The notes under the pieces are model-generated. The model worked only from the letters and a program-made list of their open reading frames with translations. It was not told the origin of the DNA and did no database searches. Source: Chromobacterium piscinae (lineage in GTDB: Bacteria > Pseudomonadota > Gammaproteobacteria > Burkholderiales > Chromobacteriaceae). Taken from it: DNA of 64,000 nt. Both the position numbers and the translations under genes were made by a program. The stretch spans positions 1-64,000 of the forward strand of contig NZ_JAJOHV010000003.1 in assembly GCF_021129175.1 (NCBI RefSeq). Direction: 5' to 3'. Below are positions 15,222 through 24,315 of this stretch, one piece after another; the first letter of the stretch is position 1, and every line of letters begins with the position of its first letter.

Positions 15222-15659
15222 ATGCAACTGACCCGATTCACCGACCTAGGACTGCGCGTGCTGATGTACCTGACTGGGCAGCAGCCCGGCCAGCTGGCCA
15301 CCATCCCGGAGATCGCCGAGCGGTTCGAGGTGTCGCGCAACCACCTGGTCAAGGTGGTGCACTTCATGGCGCAGCAGGGCTGGCTGGCCACCTCCCGGGG
15401 CAAGGGCGGCGGCATGGCGTTGGCGCGGCAGCCCGAACACTACCGGCTGGGCGAGGTGGTGCGCACGCTGGAAGGCAAGCCGCAGTTGATAGACTGCGCC
15501 GAGCCTCCGTGCGCGCTGAGCCGAGGCTGTTTGCTGAAAGGCGCGCTGGACGAGGCGCTGGCGGCCTTTTTCCTGTCGCTGGACGGCTATACGCTGCGCG
15601 ACATCGTGGCCAGTCCAACCGGCGAGGCCATCATCCGTCTGCATCGTCTGAGCAACTGA
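15222..15659 (+). CDS. nsrR: NO-sensing Rrf2-family repressor NsrR
   Basis: This 145-residue regulator loses its iron-sulfur cluster on NO exposure and then releases DNA. The N-terminal winged helix (LTRFTDLGLRVLMYL, then VSRNHLVKVVHFM) is followed by three cluster cysteines at 92, 97 and 103 in the spacing DCAEPPCALSRGC, as in E. coli NsrR (91, 96, 102). There is no NsrR box in the 54-nt gap after hmp, so autoregulation would run through the hmp promoter. Candidate target sites in the window precede norZ and hmp. The ribosome site is weak. Confidence 0.95.
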   Translation: MQLTRFTDLGLRVLMYLTGQQPGQLATIPEIAERFEVSRNHLVKVVHFMAQQGWLATSRGKGGGMALARQPEHYRLGEVVRTLEGKPQLIDCAEPPCALSRGCLLKGALDEALAAFFLSLDGYTLRDIVASPTGEAIIRLHRLSN

Positions 15660-15669
15660 TGGCGCCCTG

Positions 15670-15709
15670 ATCCTGCGTTGAGCCTCCTTGCCGTACGATG
15701 CGTACTGTC
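15670..15709. repeat. Intergenic direct repeat, copy 1
   Basis: A 40-bp unit beginning ATCCTGC and ending GTACTGTC recurs 92-93 bp downstream. The best-conserved part is GCCGTACGATG-C/T-GTACTGTC. It contains the imperfect palindrome GTACG-ATG-CGTAC. Function unknown. Confidence 0.7.
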
Positions 15710-15762
15710 TGCGTCGGCGCGTCTTGACTCAGGGCGTTATCAGCGGCTCTAGTGTTTGAGTC

Positions 15763-15801
15763 ATCCTGCATTGTGTCCCTGGCCGTACGATGTGTACTGT
15801 C
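15763..15801. repeat. Intergenic direct repeat, copy 2
   Basis: This is the second copy of the unit at 15670-15709, 39 bp long. GCCGTACGATGTGTACTGTC is identical to copy 1 except for one base. Both copies lie in the convergent gap between nsrR and the glyoxalase-like gene. Confidence 0.7.
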
Positions 15802-15812
15802 CGAGTCTACGC

Positions 15813-16199
15813 TTAGGCCGCCGCGGGGCCTTTCAGCTCGACGCCGTTGCCGTCGGGATCGCGCAGGTAGATCGACGGGCCGGTGCCTTCGGCGCCGAAG
15901 CGTTGCTTGGCCGGCTCGACGGCGATGCCTAGCTGAATCAGATGGGCGCGGATGGCGTCCTCGTCGAACGGCTCCACCCGCAGGCAGAAGTGATCGACAT
16001 TGCGGCCGGGCGCTTCTCCTTCTTTCGCCATCAGCAGGTCGATCAGCGCGGTGCCGGCATCCAGATGCACCAATCCCAGTTTTTCCTGTCTCTTCACCAC
16101 CCGGCAGCCCAGCGTTTCCAGATAGAAGCGTTCGGAGCGGGCGGGATCGGCGACGCGCAACACGATATGATCAAGTCCGAGAATATTGAACGGAGTCAT
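15813..16199 (-). CDS. VOC-superfamily (glyoxalase/bleomycin-resistance fold) protein
   Basis: This is a 128-residue single vicinal-oxygen-chelate domain. The chain starts LGLDHIVLRVADPARSERFY, with the first metal-ligand His at about residue 11, and ends SIYLRDPDGNGVELKG, with the closing Glu ligand; VDHFCLRV in the middle supplies another histidine. The best-known relatives are small dioxygenase- or lyase-like proteins of undefined substrate. AGGAG precedes the ATG. It is a single gene, convergent with nsrR. Confidence 0.85.
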   Translation of the reverse strand: MTPFNILGLDHIVLRVADPARSERFYLETLGCRVVKRQEKLGLVHLDAGTALIDLLMAKEGEAPGRNVDHFCLRVEPFDEDAIRAHLIQLGIAVEPAKQRFGAEGTGPSIYLRDPDGNGVELKGPAAA

Positions 16200-16317
16200 C
16201 GTCTTCTCCTGTTAGTTGTTGATGATCATATGATATTTAAATGATATTTTATTGTTAAATTGTTATTTTTCATGACGTCGATAGCGCCGGGATCGGCGCG
16301 AAGACGCTGGAGGAAGT

Positions 16318-16659
16318 ATGGAGTGGCTGTTCGGCCTGCCGCGCGTGGCGGGCCTGTTCGTGTTGACCGCATTGGCCGAGATCATCGGCTGTTATCTGCC
16401 GTGGCTGGTATTGCGCGAGGGGAAGACCTTGTGGCTGCTGGTTCCGGCCGCGTTGTCGCTGGCGCTATTCGCCTGGCTGCTGACCCTGCATCCTGTGGCG
16501 GCCGGCCGCACTTACGCCGCTTACGGCGGCGTCTACGTGACGGTGGCGATAGGCTGGCTGTGGCTGGTGGACGGCGTGCGGCCGGATCGCTGGGACGCGA
16601 TCGGCTGCGCGCTGGCGCTGGCCGGCATGGCGGTGATCATGCTGGCGCCGCGCGGGTAG
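16318..16659 (+). CDS. YnfA/UPF0060-family small membrane protein
   Basis: This 113-residue protein has four hydrophobic helices and the family's well-conserved segments: [36 protein letters not shown] and PDRWDAIG. YnfA proteins belong to the drug/metabolite superfamily and some are reported as small multidrug efflux pumps. Transport activity here is an inference. GGAGG lies six bases before the ATG. It is convergent with the DMT pair and the genes are separated by only 11 bases. Confidence 0.88.
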   Translation: MEWLFGLPRVAGLFVLTALAEIIGCYLPWLVLREGKTLWLLVPAALSLALFAWLLTLHPVAAGRTYAAYGGVYVTVAIGWLWLVDGVRPDRWDAIGCALALAGMAVIMLAPRG

Positions 16660-16670
16660 GGGGCAAAGGA

Positions 16671-17129
16671 TCAAGGCATCGCACGCGCCGCCGCTGGTTT
16701 GGCATGGCCGCGTCTGGACACATAGAGGCCAGCGGTGATCAGCGCGACGCCGGCCGCTTGAGCCAGTGCCGATTTGCCGCCGCCTCCTGCCAGGCGGTCG
16801 ATCAGCACGCCGGCCACCATCTGGCCGGCGATCACCAGCAGCGCGGTTTTCATCGTGCCCAGCCGCGGCAGGGCGAAGCCGTTGAGCGCGACGAACAAGG
16901 CACCGATGACGCCGCCGCACCAGGCGGTCCAGGGCGCGTCCAGCGGCAGGCGAAGCGTCGCCGCGCCGCCGGCCAGCAACAGGCTCAAAAACAGGAAGCC
17001 GCCCAGATGGTTCCAGAACGACGCGGCTAGGGCGCCATCGTGTTGCGCCAGCTTGCCGTTGAGGGAGCGGCTGCCGCCTATGCACAGGCCGTTGGCGATG
17101 GCCAAGGTCATGAAAAACAGCATGTTCAA
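16671..17129 (-). CDS. DUF606/YdcZ-type small DMT transporter, subunit 2
   Basis: This 152-residue protein has about five hydrophobic helices in the DUF606 (YdcZ) half-size drug/metabolite transporter pattern (ALNGFALPRLGTMKTALLVIAGQM). Its ATG overlaps the stop of the upstream homologue (ATGA), so the two half-size proteins are made together and probably form a heterodimer. The substrate is unknown. The pair diverges from a LysR gene, its likely regulator. Confidence 0.8.
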   Translation of the reverse strand: MNMLFFMTLAIANGLCIGGSRSLNGKLAQHDGALAASFWNHLGGFLFLSLLLAGGAATLRLPLDAPWTAWCGGVIGALFVALNGFALPRLGTMKTALLVIAGQMVAGVLIDRLAGGGGKSALAQAAGVALITAGLYVSRRGHAKPAAARAMP

Positions 17130-17596
17130 GCTCCGAAAATCACGATCGCGCAGCCGGACAGCACCAGCGGCAGCGCCAGGGCGTCGTTTAGGCGAAGCGG
17201 ACGGCGGGGCATGCCGAACAGGCCGAAGCGGTCGGACAGCAGGCCGAACAGCACTTGTCCGACCATGCCCAGCGCCAGGGTGCCGGACAGCGCCAGCGGG
17301 CTATTGACGGCGATGGCGGCCAGCGCCACTGTCAAGGCGCCGGGCACGCCGCCCAAGTAGGCCCAGCGGGGAGGCCGGCCGGCATGGGGCCTTGTCTGGC
17401 GCAGAGCCTTCCACAGCAGCAGGGCGGTCAGCAGGCCGATGGCGTGGGCCAGCCATGACGCGGTCAGCGGGTTGCCGTAAGCGGCGAGCCGGCTGTTGCA
17501 ATGGATCATCAGCGCGAGCAGCGCGCCGGCCAGCAGCGCCAGCGCGCTCAGCCCGTACTCCGTGAGCGGCTGTGCGGCGGAATGATGGGTATGCAT
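17126..17596 (-). CDS. DUF606/YdcZ-type small DMT transporter, subunit 1
   Basis: This is a 156-residue membrane protein with about five helices and the same family features as its partner downstream (AYLGGVPGALTVALAAIAVNSPLALSGTLALGMVGQVLFG). The histidine-rich start (MHTHH) is unusual. AAAGGA precedes the ATG. The two genes overlap by four bases, so a paired-subunit transporter is likely. It starts about 120 bp from a divergent LysR regulator. Confidence 0.8.
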   Translation of the reverse strand: MHTHHSAAQPLTEYGLSALALLAGALLALMIHCNSRLAAYGNPLTASWLAHAIGLLTALLLWKALRQTRPHAGRPPRWAYLGGVPGALTVALAAIAVNSPLALSGTLALGMVGQVLFGLLSDRFGLFGMPRRPLRLNDALALPLVLSGCAIVIFGA

Positions 17597-17717
17597 GGAA
17601 ATCCTTTAGGTCTTGAATGAACACGGCGAGGCCGGATGCCAGAACTGTACATTGTGTCTCATTGACTGATAATCCATGTTTTTGGAAACTGATTGCGGAT
17701 GAAAAGTGGACAATAAG

Positions 17718-18668
17718 ATGGAACATTTCGCCGCGATACCGATCTTTGTCGCCGTGGTCGAGGCCGGCAGTTTTTCCGCCGCCGCCGAACGGCTGGGGCT
17801 GACCAAATCCGCGGTCAGCAAGCGCGTACAGCAACTGGAGGCCGGGCTGAACGTGCGCTTGCTGCAACGGACCACGCGCAGCCTGAGCCTGACCGAGGCC
17901 GGCGAGCGTTATTACGACCGCGTCCGCGGGGCGCTGGCGCTGGCCAGCGAGGCGGAGGAGGTGGCCGCTGGTTTGCAGGGCCGGCCGCAGGGCCTGCTCC
18001 GGGTGGCGGCGCCGATGGCTTTCGGCCGGCTGCACCTGTCGCCGCTGGCGGCGGAATTCCTGCGCTGCTATCCGGACATCCAGCTGGACATGGCGATGGA
18101 CGACCGGATGGTGGACTTGGTGGAGGGCGGCTACGACCTGGCGGTGCGCATCGGCAATCTGCCGGACAACCGCATGGTGGCGCGCCGCCTCGCGCCTTGC
18201 CGGGTGGTGGTGTGCGCGTCGCCGGACTATCTGGCCGCGCACGGCGAGCCGGCGCATCCGGCCGAGCTGGCGCGGCACAACTGCATCCATTACTCCTATT
18301 ACCGCGGCGGCGCCTACTGGACTTTTCAGGGGCCGGACGGCGAAATCCGCGTCCAGCCGCGCGGAAATTACCAGGTCAACAACAGCGAGGCGCGGCGCGA
18401 TGCCTTGCTGGCCGGGCTGGGCATCTGCGAAATGCCCACCTTTATCGTCGGGCCGGACCTGGCGGCAGGAAGGCTCAAGGCGGTGTTGACGGATTATCCC
18501 TTGCCCCGCCACGCCATCCATGTGGTGTATCCCGAGCGGCGGCGCTTGCCGGCCAAGGCGCGGGTCTTCATCGATTTTCTCGAAGAGAAGTTGGGCGGCG
18601 ATCTGCCCTTGTGGGATCGCGGCCTGCCCGCATCTTTGCTGGCATTGCCAAATGGGAAACAGCTATGA
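17718..18668 (+). CDS. LysR-family transcriptional regulator
   Basis: This 316-residue regulator has the LysR helix-turn-helix in the first 65 residues ([25 protein letters not shown]) and a C-terminal periplasmic-binding-like effector domain ([18 protein letters not shown]). ATG 17718 was chosen; a GTG four codons earlier is possible and neither has a clear ribosome site. It diverges from the DUF606 transporter pair, the usual LysR-target layout. Its stop overlaps the photolyase start (ATGA), so the photolyase is translated from the same message. Confidence 0.88.
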   Translation: MEHFAAIPIFVAVVEAGSFSAAAERLGLTKSAVSKRVQQLEAGLNVRLLQRTTRSLSLTEAGERYYDRVRGALALASEAEEVAAGLQGRPQGLLRVAAPMAFGRLHLSPLAAEFLRCYPDIQLDMAMDDRMVDLVEGGYDLAVRIGNLPDNRMVARRLAPCRVVVCASPDYLAAHGEPAHPAELARHNCIHYSYYRGGAYWTFQGPDGEIRVQPRGNYQVNNSEARRDALLAGLGICEMPTFIVGPDLAAGRLKAVLTDYPLPRHAIHVVYPERRRLPAKARVFIDFLEEKLGGDLPLWDRGLPASLLALPNGKQL

Positions 18669-20080
18669 GCAAGACTATAGGCAAGGCGCTGGTCTGGCTG
18701 CGCCGCGACCTGCGGCTGGACGACCACGCCGCCTTCTACCACGCGCTGAAGCACAGCGAGGCTGTGCTGCCGGTGTTCGTGTTCGATAGCTCAATACTGG
18801 ATGCCTTGCCGCGCGACGACCGGCGCGTGGATTTCATCTGGCAGAGCGCGGCGGCGTTGAAAGCCGAGCTGAACCAGCTGGGCGGCGACCTGCTGGTCCG
18901 CCATGGCCTGCCTGTCGATGAGATTCCGCGGCTGGCGGCGGAGCTGGGCGCCGATGCGGTGTTCTGCAACCGCGACTACGAGCCGGCCGCCCGCGAACGC
19001 GACGCCGAGGTGGCGCGGCAGCTGTCTGAGCGCGGCATCGCCTTCCATGACAGCAAAGATCAGGTGATTTTCGAGACCGACGAAGTCTTGACCGGCGCCG
19101 GCAAGCCGTTCTCGGTATTCACGCCGTACAAGAACGCCTGGCTGAAGAAACTGACGCCGTTCCACCTGCAGGCCTATCCGGTGCGGCGCTACCTGGCCGC
19201 GCTGATGCCGCGCAAGCCTGAGCCCATGCCCAGCCTGGCCGATATCGGCTTCCAATCCAGCGATTTGACCAGCCTGCCCATCCAGCCCGGCGCGGCCGGA
19301 GCCGAGGCGCTGTTCGCCGATTTCGCCGGCCGCATCGAGCGCTACAAGACACAGCGCGATTTTCCCGGCGTCAAGGGCGTGTCCTATCTCAGCGTCCATC
19401 TGCGCTTCGGCACCATTTCCATCCGCCAACTGGCCTCCTATGCCTGGCACGATGGCGGCGAGGGCGCGATGACCTGGCTGAGCGAGCTGATCTGGCGCGA
19501 CTTCTACCAGCAGGTGCTGTGGCACCGGCCGGACGTGGTGGAGCACGCGTTCAAGCCGGAATACGACGCGCTGCTTTTCCCCAATGACCCGGAATGGTTC
19601 GATGCCTGGCGCGAGGGCCGCACCGGCTACCCGCTGGTGGACGCGGCGATGCGGCAGCTGAACCGCAGCGGCTATATGCACAACCGGCTGCGGATGGTGG
19701 CGGCCAGCTTCTTGGTCAAGGATCTGCTGATCGACTGGCGCTGGGGCGAGCGGTATTTCGCCGAGAAATTGCTGGATTTCGATCTGGCCGCCAACAACGG
19801 CGGCTGGCAGTGGGCGGCCAGCACCGGCTGCGACGCCCAGCCTTACTTCCGCATCTTCAATCCGGTCAGCCAGAGCGAGAAGTTCGACCCGGATGGCCGC
19901 TTCATCCGCCGCTACGTGCCGGAGCTGGCGCGGCTGCCGGACAAACTGATCCACGCGCCGTGGCTGGCCAAGCCGGAGCAGCTGGCGGACGCCGGCGTGA
20001 AGCTTGGGCGCGACTACCCGCTGCCGGCGGTCGACCACGCGGTTCAGCGCGAATTGGCGCTGGCCTTGTTCAAGCGCTGA
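18665..20080 (+). CDS. phrB: Deoxyribodipyrimidine photolyase
   Basis: This 471-residue class I CPD photolyase repairs cyclobutane pyrimidine dimers using light and reduced FAD. The N-terminal alpha/beta antenna domain ([19 protein letters not shown]) binds a second chromophore. The C-terminal FAD domain shows the family signatures [33 protein letters not shown] and [19 protein letters not shown]. The length matches E. coli PhrB (472). The ATG overlaps the stop of the LysR gene, indicating co-translation. Its 3' end overlaps the convergent araC-type gene by 11 bases. Confidence 0.95.
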   Translation: MSKTIGKALVWLRRDLRLDDHAAFYHALKHSEAVLPVFVFDSSILDALPRDDRRVDFIWQSAAALKAELNQLGGDLLVRHGLPVDEIPRLAAELGADAVFCNRDYEPAARERDAEVARQLSERGIAFHDSKDQVIFETDEVLTGAGKPFSVFTPYKNAWLKKLTPFHLQAYPVRRYLAALMPRKPEPMPSLADIGFQSSDLTSLPIQPGAAGAEALFADFAGRIERYKTQRDFPGVKGVSYLSVHLRFGTISIRQLASYAWHDGGEGAMTWLSELIWRDFYQQVLWHRPDVVEHAFKPEYDALLFPNDPEWFDAWREGRTGYPLVDAAMRQLNRSGYMHNRLRMVAASFLVKDLLIDWRWGERYFAEKLLDFDLAANNGGWQWAASTGCDAQPYFRIFNPVSQSEKFDPDGRFIRRYVPELARLPDKLIHAPWLAKPEQLADAGVKLGRDYPLPAVDHAVQRELALALFKR

Positions 20081-20894
20081 ACTCGTCCGGCCAGCCGCCG
20101 CTTTCCAGCAATTGGCGGCGGTAGCGCTCCGGCGAGTCGCCCAGCTGTTTCTGGAACATCGCGATGAAGGCCGACGGCGTGGCGTAGCCCAGCCGCGCCG
20201 AGATGTCCTGCACGCTGTCGCCCTGCTTCAGCCGCGATAGCGCTTCCAGCAGGCGCGCCCGGCCGCGCCATTGGCCGAAGCTCATGCCCAGCTCGCGCTG
20301 GAACAGCCGCGCCAGCGTGCGCTCGGTGCTGAACACGCGCTCCGCCCAGTCTTTCAGCGGCGTGGCGTCGGCCGGGTCCTGGCGGATCGCGTCCAGTATC
20401 GGTTGCAGCAGCCGTTGCCGGCTGTCGGGCAGGTAGCTGGCCTCGCGGCCGGATTGCAGGATGCGCTGGCACAGCAGCTCGGCCTGGCGGACGTCCCATG
20501 GCTCGGTCGGCACCGTGATCTGGCGCTGGCCGAAATCGTCCAGCAGCGCGCGCACCAGCGGCGTCTGCTCCAGCAGGCAGGTGGAGGGTGGCAATTGCGC
20601 GGCCATTTCGTCGCCGACGTAGATCGAGGTGTAGTGCATCGCCTGGTGGATGTAGGCGGCGTGCGGCTCGACCGGCGGCGTCCACAGCAGGTATTGCGCG
20701 GTGGCCACCACGCGCCTGTCGTCCAGCAGCAGCTCCATCATGCCCAGATTGATGCGGCTGAGCTGGCCCCAACGGTGGCGATGGCGGGCGAACTCGCTCT
20801 TGGGCGTGAAGCGGTGATAGCGGAATATCAGCGGCGCCGGCGCCAGCAGGCTCTGATCGCTGGCGAAGTAGCCGTCGTGGTTGTCGGCGTCCAT
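20070..20894 (-). CDS. AraC-family transcriptional regulator
   Basis: This is a 274-residue regulator with an N-terminal cupin-like domain ([18 protein letters not shown]) and a C-terminal pair of helix-turn-helix motifs. The AraC signature is [34 protein letters not shown]. The group resembles proteins that regulate adjacent export genes. It diverges from an EamA transporter with about 95 bp between starts, so the transporter is the probable target. The upstream bases lack a strong ribosome site, and longer in-frame starts would enter the divergent promoter region. Confidence 0.87.
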   Translation of the reverse strand: MDADNHDGYFASDQSLLAPAPLIFRYHRFTPKSEFARHRHRWGQLSRINLGMMELLLDDRRVVATAQYLLWTPPVEPHAAYIHQAMHYTSIYVGDEMAAQLPPSTCLLEQTPLVRALLDDFGQRQITVPTEPWDVRQAELLCQRILQSGREASYLPDSRQRLLQPILDAIRQDPADATPLKDWAERVFSTERTLARLFQRELGMSFGQWRGRARLLEALSRLKQGDSVQDISARLGYATPSAFIAMFQKQLGDSPERYRRQLLESGGWPDEFSA

Positions 20895-20990
20895 ATTGTC
20901 CGGTTTGCCCCAGTGGTTTGTCCGTTTTGAATTATATGCTCCATAACAGACGAATCTAGAATGGATGGGGTAAAGTCGAAGGAGGCTGTG

Positions 20991-21887
20991 ATGGCCATGC
21001 TGTTTCCCCTGCTGGCGGTGCTGATCTGGGCCGCCAATACCATTGTTTCCAAGGCCGCCGCCCAGGTGCTGGACCCGGCTGCGATTTCCATTTACCGCTG
21101 GCTGCTGGCGGCGCTGGTGCTGACGCCGTTTTGCCTGTCCGTGCTGCGCCGCCGCGCCGGCGAGCTGAAGCCCTGGCTGGGCAAGCTGCTGGCGCTGGCG
21201 ATGCTGGGCATGGTGATGTTCCAGTGCCTGGCCTACTACGCGGCGCACAGCACCAGCGCCACCAATATGGGCGTGATCACCGCCCTGGTGCCCTTGCTGG
21301 GCCTGTTGCTGAACGCCGCCGTGTTTCGCCAGAAGGTGAGCGGCCTGGCCTGGCTGGGCGTGGCGGTGTCGCTGGCCGGCGTGGTTTACCTGCTGGGCAA
21401 GGGAGATCCGCTCAGCTTGCTCGCCAACGGCGTCAATACCGGCGACGCGCTGATTTTGGCCGGCGCCGCGTCCTACGCGCTGTACGGCATTCTGCTGCGG
21501 CGCTGGGCGCCGCCGTTCGGCGCCTGGCTCAATCTGTATCTGCAGGCCAGCCTGGCGGTATTGCTGCTGCTGCCGCTGACGCTGACCGCGCAGAGCATGG
21601 CGATTCCGGCCAAGGGCATCGGCCTGGTGCTGTTCGCCGGCATCGGTTCTTCGCTGCTGGCGGCTTATTTATGGATGCGCGGCATCCAGAAGCTGGGCAG
21701 CGAGCGCACCGCCATCTTCATGAACCTGCTGCCGCTGTTCACAGCGGTGTTGGCCAGCGCGCTGCTGGGCGAAACCATCCATCATTACCACTGGCTGGGC
21801 GGCGGCCTGATCCTGCTGGGCGTGGCGCTGGGGCAGGGCATGCTGAAGCTGGGCAGCGCGAAAAAGATGGCTTTTGTAAATAAATAA
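20991..21887 (+). CDS. EamA-family (DMT) transporter
   Basis: This 298-residue protein has ten predicted helices formed from two EamA repeats. The first begins MAMLFPLLAVLIWAANTIVSK; the second contains ASYALYGILLRRW. Members export amino acids, metabolites or drugs; the substrate here is not evident. The ATG follows AAGGAGG seven bases upstream and was preferred to an earlier in-frame start ten codons before. It is divergently paired with the AraC-family regulator. Confidence 0.88.
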   Translation: MAMLFPLLAVLIWAANTIVSKAAAQVLDPAAISIYRWLLAALVLTPFCLSVLRRRAGELKPWLGKLLALAMLGMVMFQCLAYYAAHSTSATNMGVITALVPLLGLLLNAAVFRQKVSGLAWLGVAVSLAGVVYLLGKGDPLSLLANGVNTGDALILAGAASYALYGILLRRWAPPFGAWLNLYLQASLAVLLLLPLTLTAQSMAIPAKGIGLVLFAGIGSSLLAAYLWMRGIQKLGSERTAIFMNLLPLFTAVLASALLGETIHHYHWLGGGLILLGVALGQGMLKLGSAKKMAFVNK

Positions 21888-22453
21888 CACAATCCATTAA
21901 CAAAAATTCACCTGAGCGATGTGGCGTTTTATTGCGCTTATAGTTCGAGAGCGAAGGTAAATCCGCGTGTTGGATCGATGCGCGGCCATGCCGTGGCAGA
22001 TTGCTGCGGGTGGCCGTGATGCAGCGCAAAAACGCATTGTCATCGGGGTGTTGACGTCTATTTCGCGCCAGGATTACCATCGCGGCGTTTTCATAACTGG
22101 GGGCTGATGCCTTGGAAAGTTGCAGTAGTAGTTGGTTATCCACCGGGTCGTGCTGACCGGCAAAGGCATCGTCACCATTTCATTGGCCGCTGTCCTGCCG
22201 CGAGGCTAGACAGTGCGCATCCCAGGCTCGGCCGCTCCGCCGCAGCCGCGTGCTTACCCCAATACCGTTACTGCTGATGACCGCGTACCGAACCCTGTCG
22301 GACGCCTAAATCAGGTTTGCGCATCTTCGCGTTTGCGTGCGCCCGGCGTTTGTCCGCCCGGCCGGCGCAGCCGCGCTCATGCCCGCATGCCTTCGTTTGC
22401 TTGAAAAACGACGGGCGGTCCCCGCTTGCGCCGCCTGTTCGGAGACGATGACA
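21888..22453. other. 566-base intergenic leader upstream of the Nramp-like gene
   Basis: No convincing gene is seen. GATGCCTT (22106-22113) can pair perfectly with AAGGCATC (22163-22170). The enclosed segment contains a second helix between CCGGGTC (22143-22149) and GACCGG (22155-22160), so a nested RNA structure is possible. I found no match to the M-box, yybP-ykoY or NiCo riboswitch consensus. The length is unusual for this genome segment and suggests a long regulated leader or an unannotated RNA. Confidence 0.45.
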
Positions 22454-24100
22454 ATGACTAATAACGTCAAGAACGAAGCTGTACTCGACAGCGCCCACGT
22501 CGGAGACATCCGCGGCGCTTTCGGCACCATCCGCCACGGCGACGTGGCCGCCCGCAACAGCGTCTGGCAGCGGCTGCGCACGCTGCTGGCCATCCTGGGC
22601 CCCGGCCTGATCGTGATGGTCGGCGACAACGACGCCGGCGCCTTCAGCACCTATGCCCAGGCTGGTCAGAACTACGGCACCTCGCTGCTGTGGACGCTGA
22701 TCCTGCTGATCCCGGTTTTGTACGTGAACCAGGAAATGGTGCTGCGCCTGGGCGCCGTCACCGGTGTCGGCCATGCCCGGCTGATCCTGGAGCGCTTCGG
22801 CAAATTCTGGGGCGCCTTCAGCGCCATCGACTTGTTCTTGCTGAACGCGCTGACCATCGTCACCGAATTCATCGGCATCACGCTGGGCCTGCAGTACCTG
22901 GGCCTGCCCAAGGAGTGGGGCGTGATCGCCGCCGCCGGCCTGGTGATGGCCGCGGCCAGCACCGGCGATTTCCGCCGTTTCGAACGCTTTTCGATGATCT
23001 TGGTGGTATTCAGCCTGCTGCTGGTGCCGGTGTTCATGATGGTGCATCCGCCGATGTCCCAGATCGGCCATGACCTGTTCGTGCCGGGCATGCCGGCCGG
23101 CGGCAAGCTGTCCGACGTGATGCTGCTGATCATCGGCATCGTCGGCACCACCGTGGCGCCATGGCAGCTGTTCTTCCAGCAAAGCTATGTGATCGACAAG
23201 CGCATCACGCCGCGCTTCATCAAGTACGAGCGCGCCGACCTGTGGCTGGGCATCGTGCTGGTGCTGATCGGCGCCGTCGCCATCATCGGCATGTCGGCCG
23301 CGCTGTTTGCCGGCAAGCCGGAATTCGGCAACTTCCAGGACGCCGGCGCGGTCGCCGCGGGCCTCTCCAAATACCACAGTCGTCTGGCCGGCGTGCTGTT
23401 CGCGGTCGCGCTGATCGACGCCAGCCTGATCGGCGCCAGCGCGGTGTCGCTGTCCACCGCCTACGCGTTGGCCGATGTGCTGAACATGAAGCATTCGCTG
23501 CATCGCAAGCCATCCGACGCCCGCGCCTTCTACCTGGTGTATTTCCTGCTGATCGCCGGCGCCGCGTCCCTGGTGCTGATTCCGGGCGTGCCGCTGGGCC
23601 TGCTGACCAACGCGGTGCAGACGCTGGCCGGCGTGCTGCTGCCGTCCGCTTCGGTGTTCCTGCTGTTGCTCTGCAATGACAAGGAAGTGCTGGGCCCGTG
23701 GGTGAACGGCCGCTGGACCAATCTGTTCACCGGCCTGGTGGCGGCGGTATTGGTGCTGCTGTCGGTGATCCTGACCGCGTCGGTATTGTGGCCGGACATC
23801 TCCAGCCAGACCATCGTCAACGTGCTGGTGGGCGGCGGCATTATCGGCGGCATCGTGGTGATCGCCGCGCATACCGTCAAGCTGCGCCGCGACGCTGAAA
23901 GCGGCGCGGATCTGCGGGAAGAGGTCAAGCCGACCAAGTTGTACATGCAGACCTGGCGCATGCCGCCCTTGGCTCAGCTGAAGCCGATGGCGCTGTCCCG
24001 CAGCAACCGCATGTGGATGGCTGTGTTGCGCGGCTATCTGGTGGTGGCTGTCATCATGGTGGTGTACAAGGTGACGCAGGTCGCCTTGCTCGGCCAGTAA
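22454..24100 (+). CDS. Divergent Nramp-family divalent metal transporter, possibly magnesium
   Basis: This 548-residue SLC11/Nramp-fold protein has 11-12 helices and a long C-terminal tail. The metal-site motifs are altered. In TM1 the canonical DPGN reads DAGA (D60-A63), so Asp is kept but Asn is lost. In TM6 the canonical MPH reads APW, in GTTVAPWQLFFQQS (231-244), so the metal-selecting Met is Ala. Loss of that Met is expected to weaken preference for Mn/Fe and is the kind of change reported for Nramp-related magnesium transporters. The next gene is mgtC, which supports magnesium. The ATG has GGAG nine bases upstream. Specificity is inferred, not shown. Confidence 0.8.
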   Translation: MTNNVKNEAVLDSAHVGDIRGAFGTIRHGDVAARNSVWQRLRTLLAILGPGLIVMVGDNDAGAFSTYAQAGQNYGTSLLWTLILLIPVLYVNQEMVLRLGAVTGVGHARLILERFGKFWGAFSAIDLFLLNALTIVTEFIGITLGLQYLGLPKEWGVIAAAGLVMAAASTGDFRRFERFSMILVVFSLLLVPVFMMVHPPMSQIGHDLFVPGMPAGGKLSDVMLLIIGIVGTTVAPWQLFFQQSYVIDKRITPRFIKYERADLWLGIVLVLIGAVAIIGMSAALFAGKPEFGNFQDAGAVAAGLSKYHSRLAGVLFAVALIDASLIGASAVSLSTAYALADVLNMKHSLHRKPSDARAFYLVYFLLIAGAASLVLIPGVPLGLLTNAVQTLAGVLLPSASVFLLLLCNDKEVLGPWVNGRWTNLFTGLVAAVLVLLSVILTASVLWPDISSQTIVNVLVGGGIIGGIVVIAAHTVKLRRDAESGADLREEVKPTKLYMQTWRMPPLAQLKPMALSRSNRMWMAVLRGYLVVAVIMVVYKVTQVALLGQ

Positions 24101-24118
24101 GCGTCGGGTTAAGGTGGG

Positions 24119-24151
24119 GCCGGTGCCGCGCAGAGCGTGGCATCGGCTTTT
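24119..24151 (+). terminator. Terminator of the Nramp-like gene
   Basis: A 13-bp stem including two G-U pairs closes on an AGA triloop (GCCGGTGCCGCGC / GCGTGGCATCGGC) and is followed by TTTT. It separates the transporter transcript from mgtC unless read-through occurs. Confidence 0.8.
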
Positions 24152-24168
24152 GCCATGTTAGGGACCGG

Positions 24169-24201
24169 TGCATGGTGGCTTTCACGGAAAACCACCATGC
24201 A
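24169..24201 (+). promoter_or_regulatory. Stable hairpin in the mgtC leader
   Basis: TGCATGGTGG and CCACCATGCA form a perfect 10-bp stem around a 13-base loop, about 115 nt upstream of the mgtC start. No T-run follows. It lies between the preceding terminator and mgtC, so it could be a structured 5' leader or an operator. Confidence 0.5.
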
Positions 24202-24315
24202 TGTTCCTTAGTAAGAAACCGGATAACAAGAGCCGTTTGCAAAACCTCGAGAAGTGCCCGTGCCAAGGCACCGGCGCAGAGTCAGGGGTTTTGCCGGCGG
24301 CGCTGAGGAGAGAAC

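Noticed and set aside
21888-22453. Known metal riboswitch (M-box, yybP-ykoY, NiCo) before the Nramp-like gene
   Set aside because: No conserved core of these families could be found by eye; kept only as an unassigned structured leader.
22268-23872. A 534-codon frame opposite the Nramp-like gene
   Set aside because: Composition is dominated by His, Gln, Asp and Arg, as expected for the complement of a membrane-protein gene; there is no ribosome site or domain.
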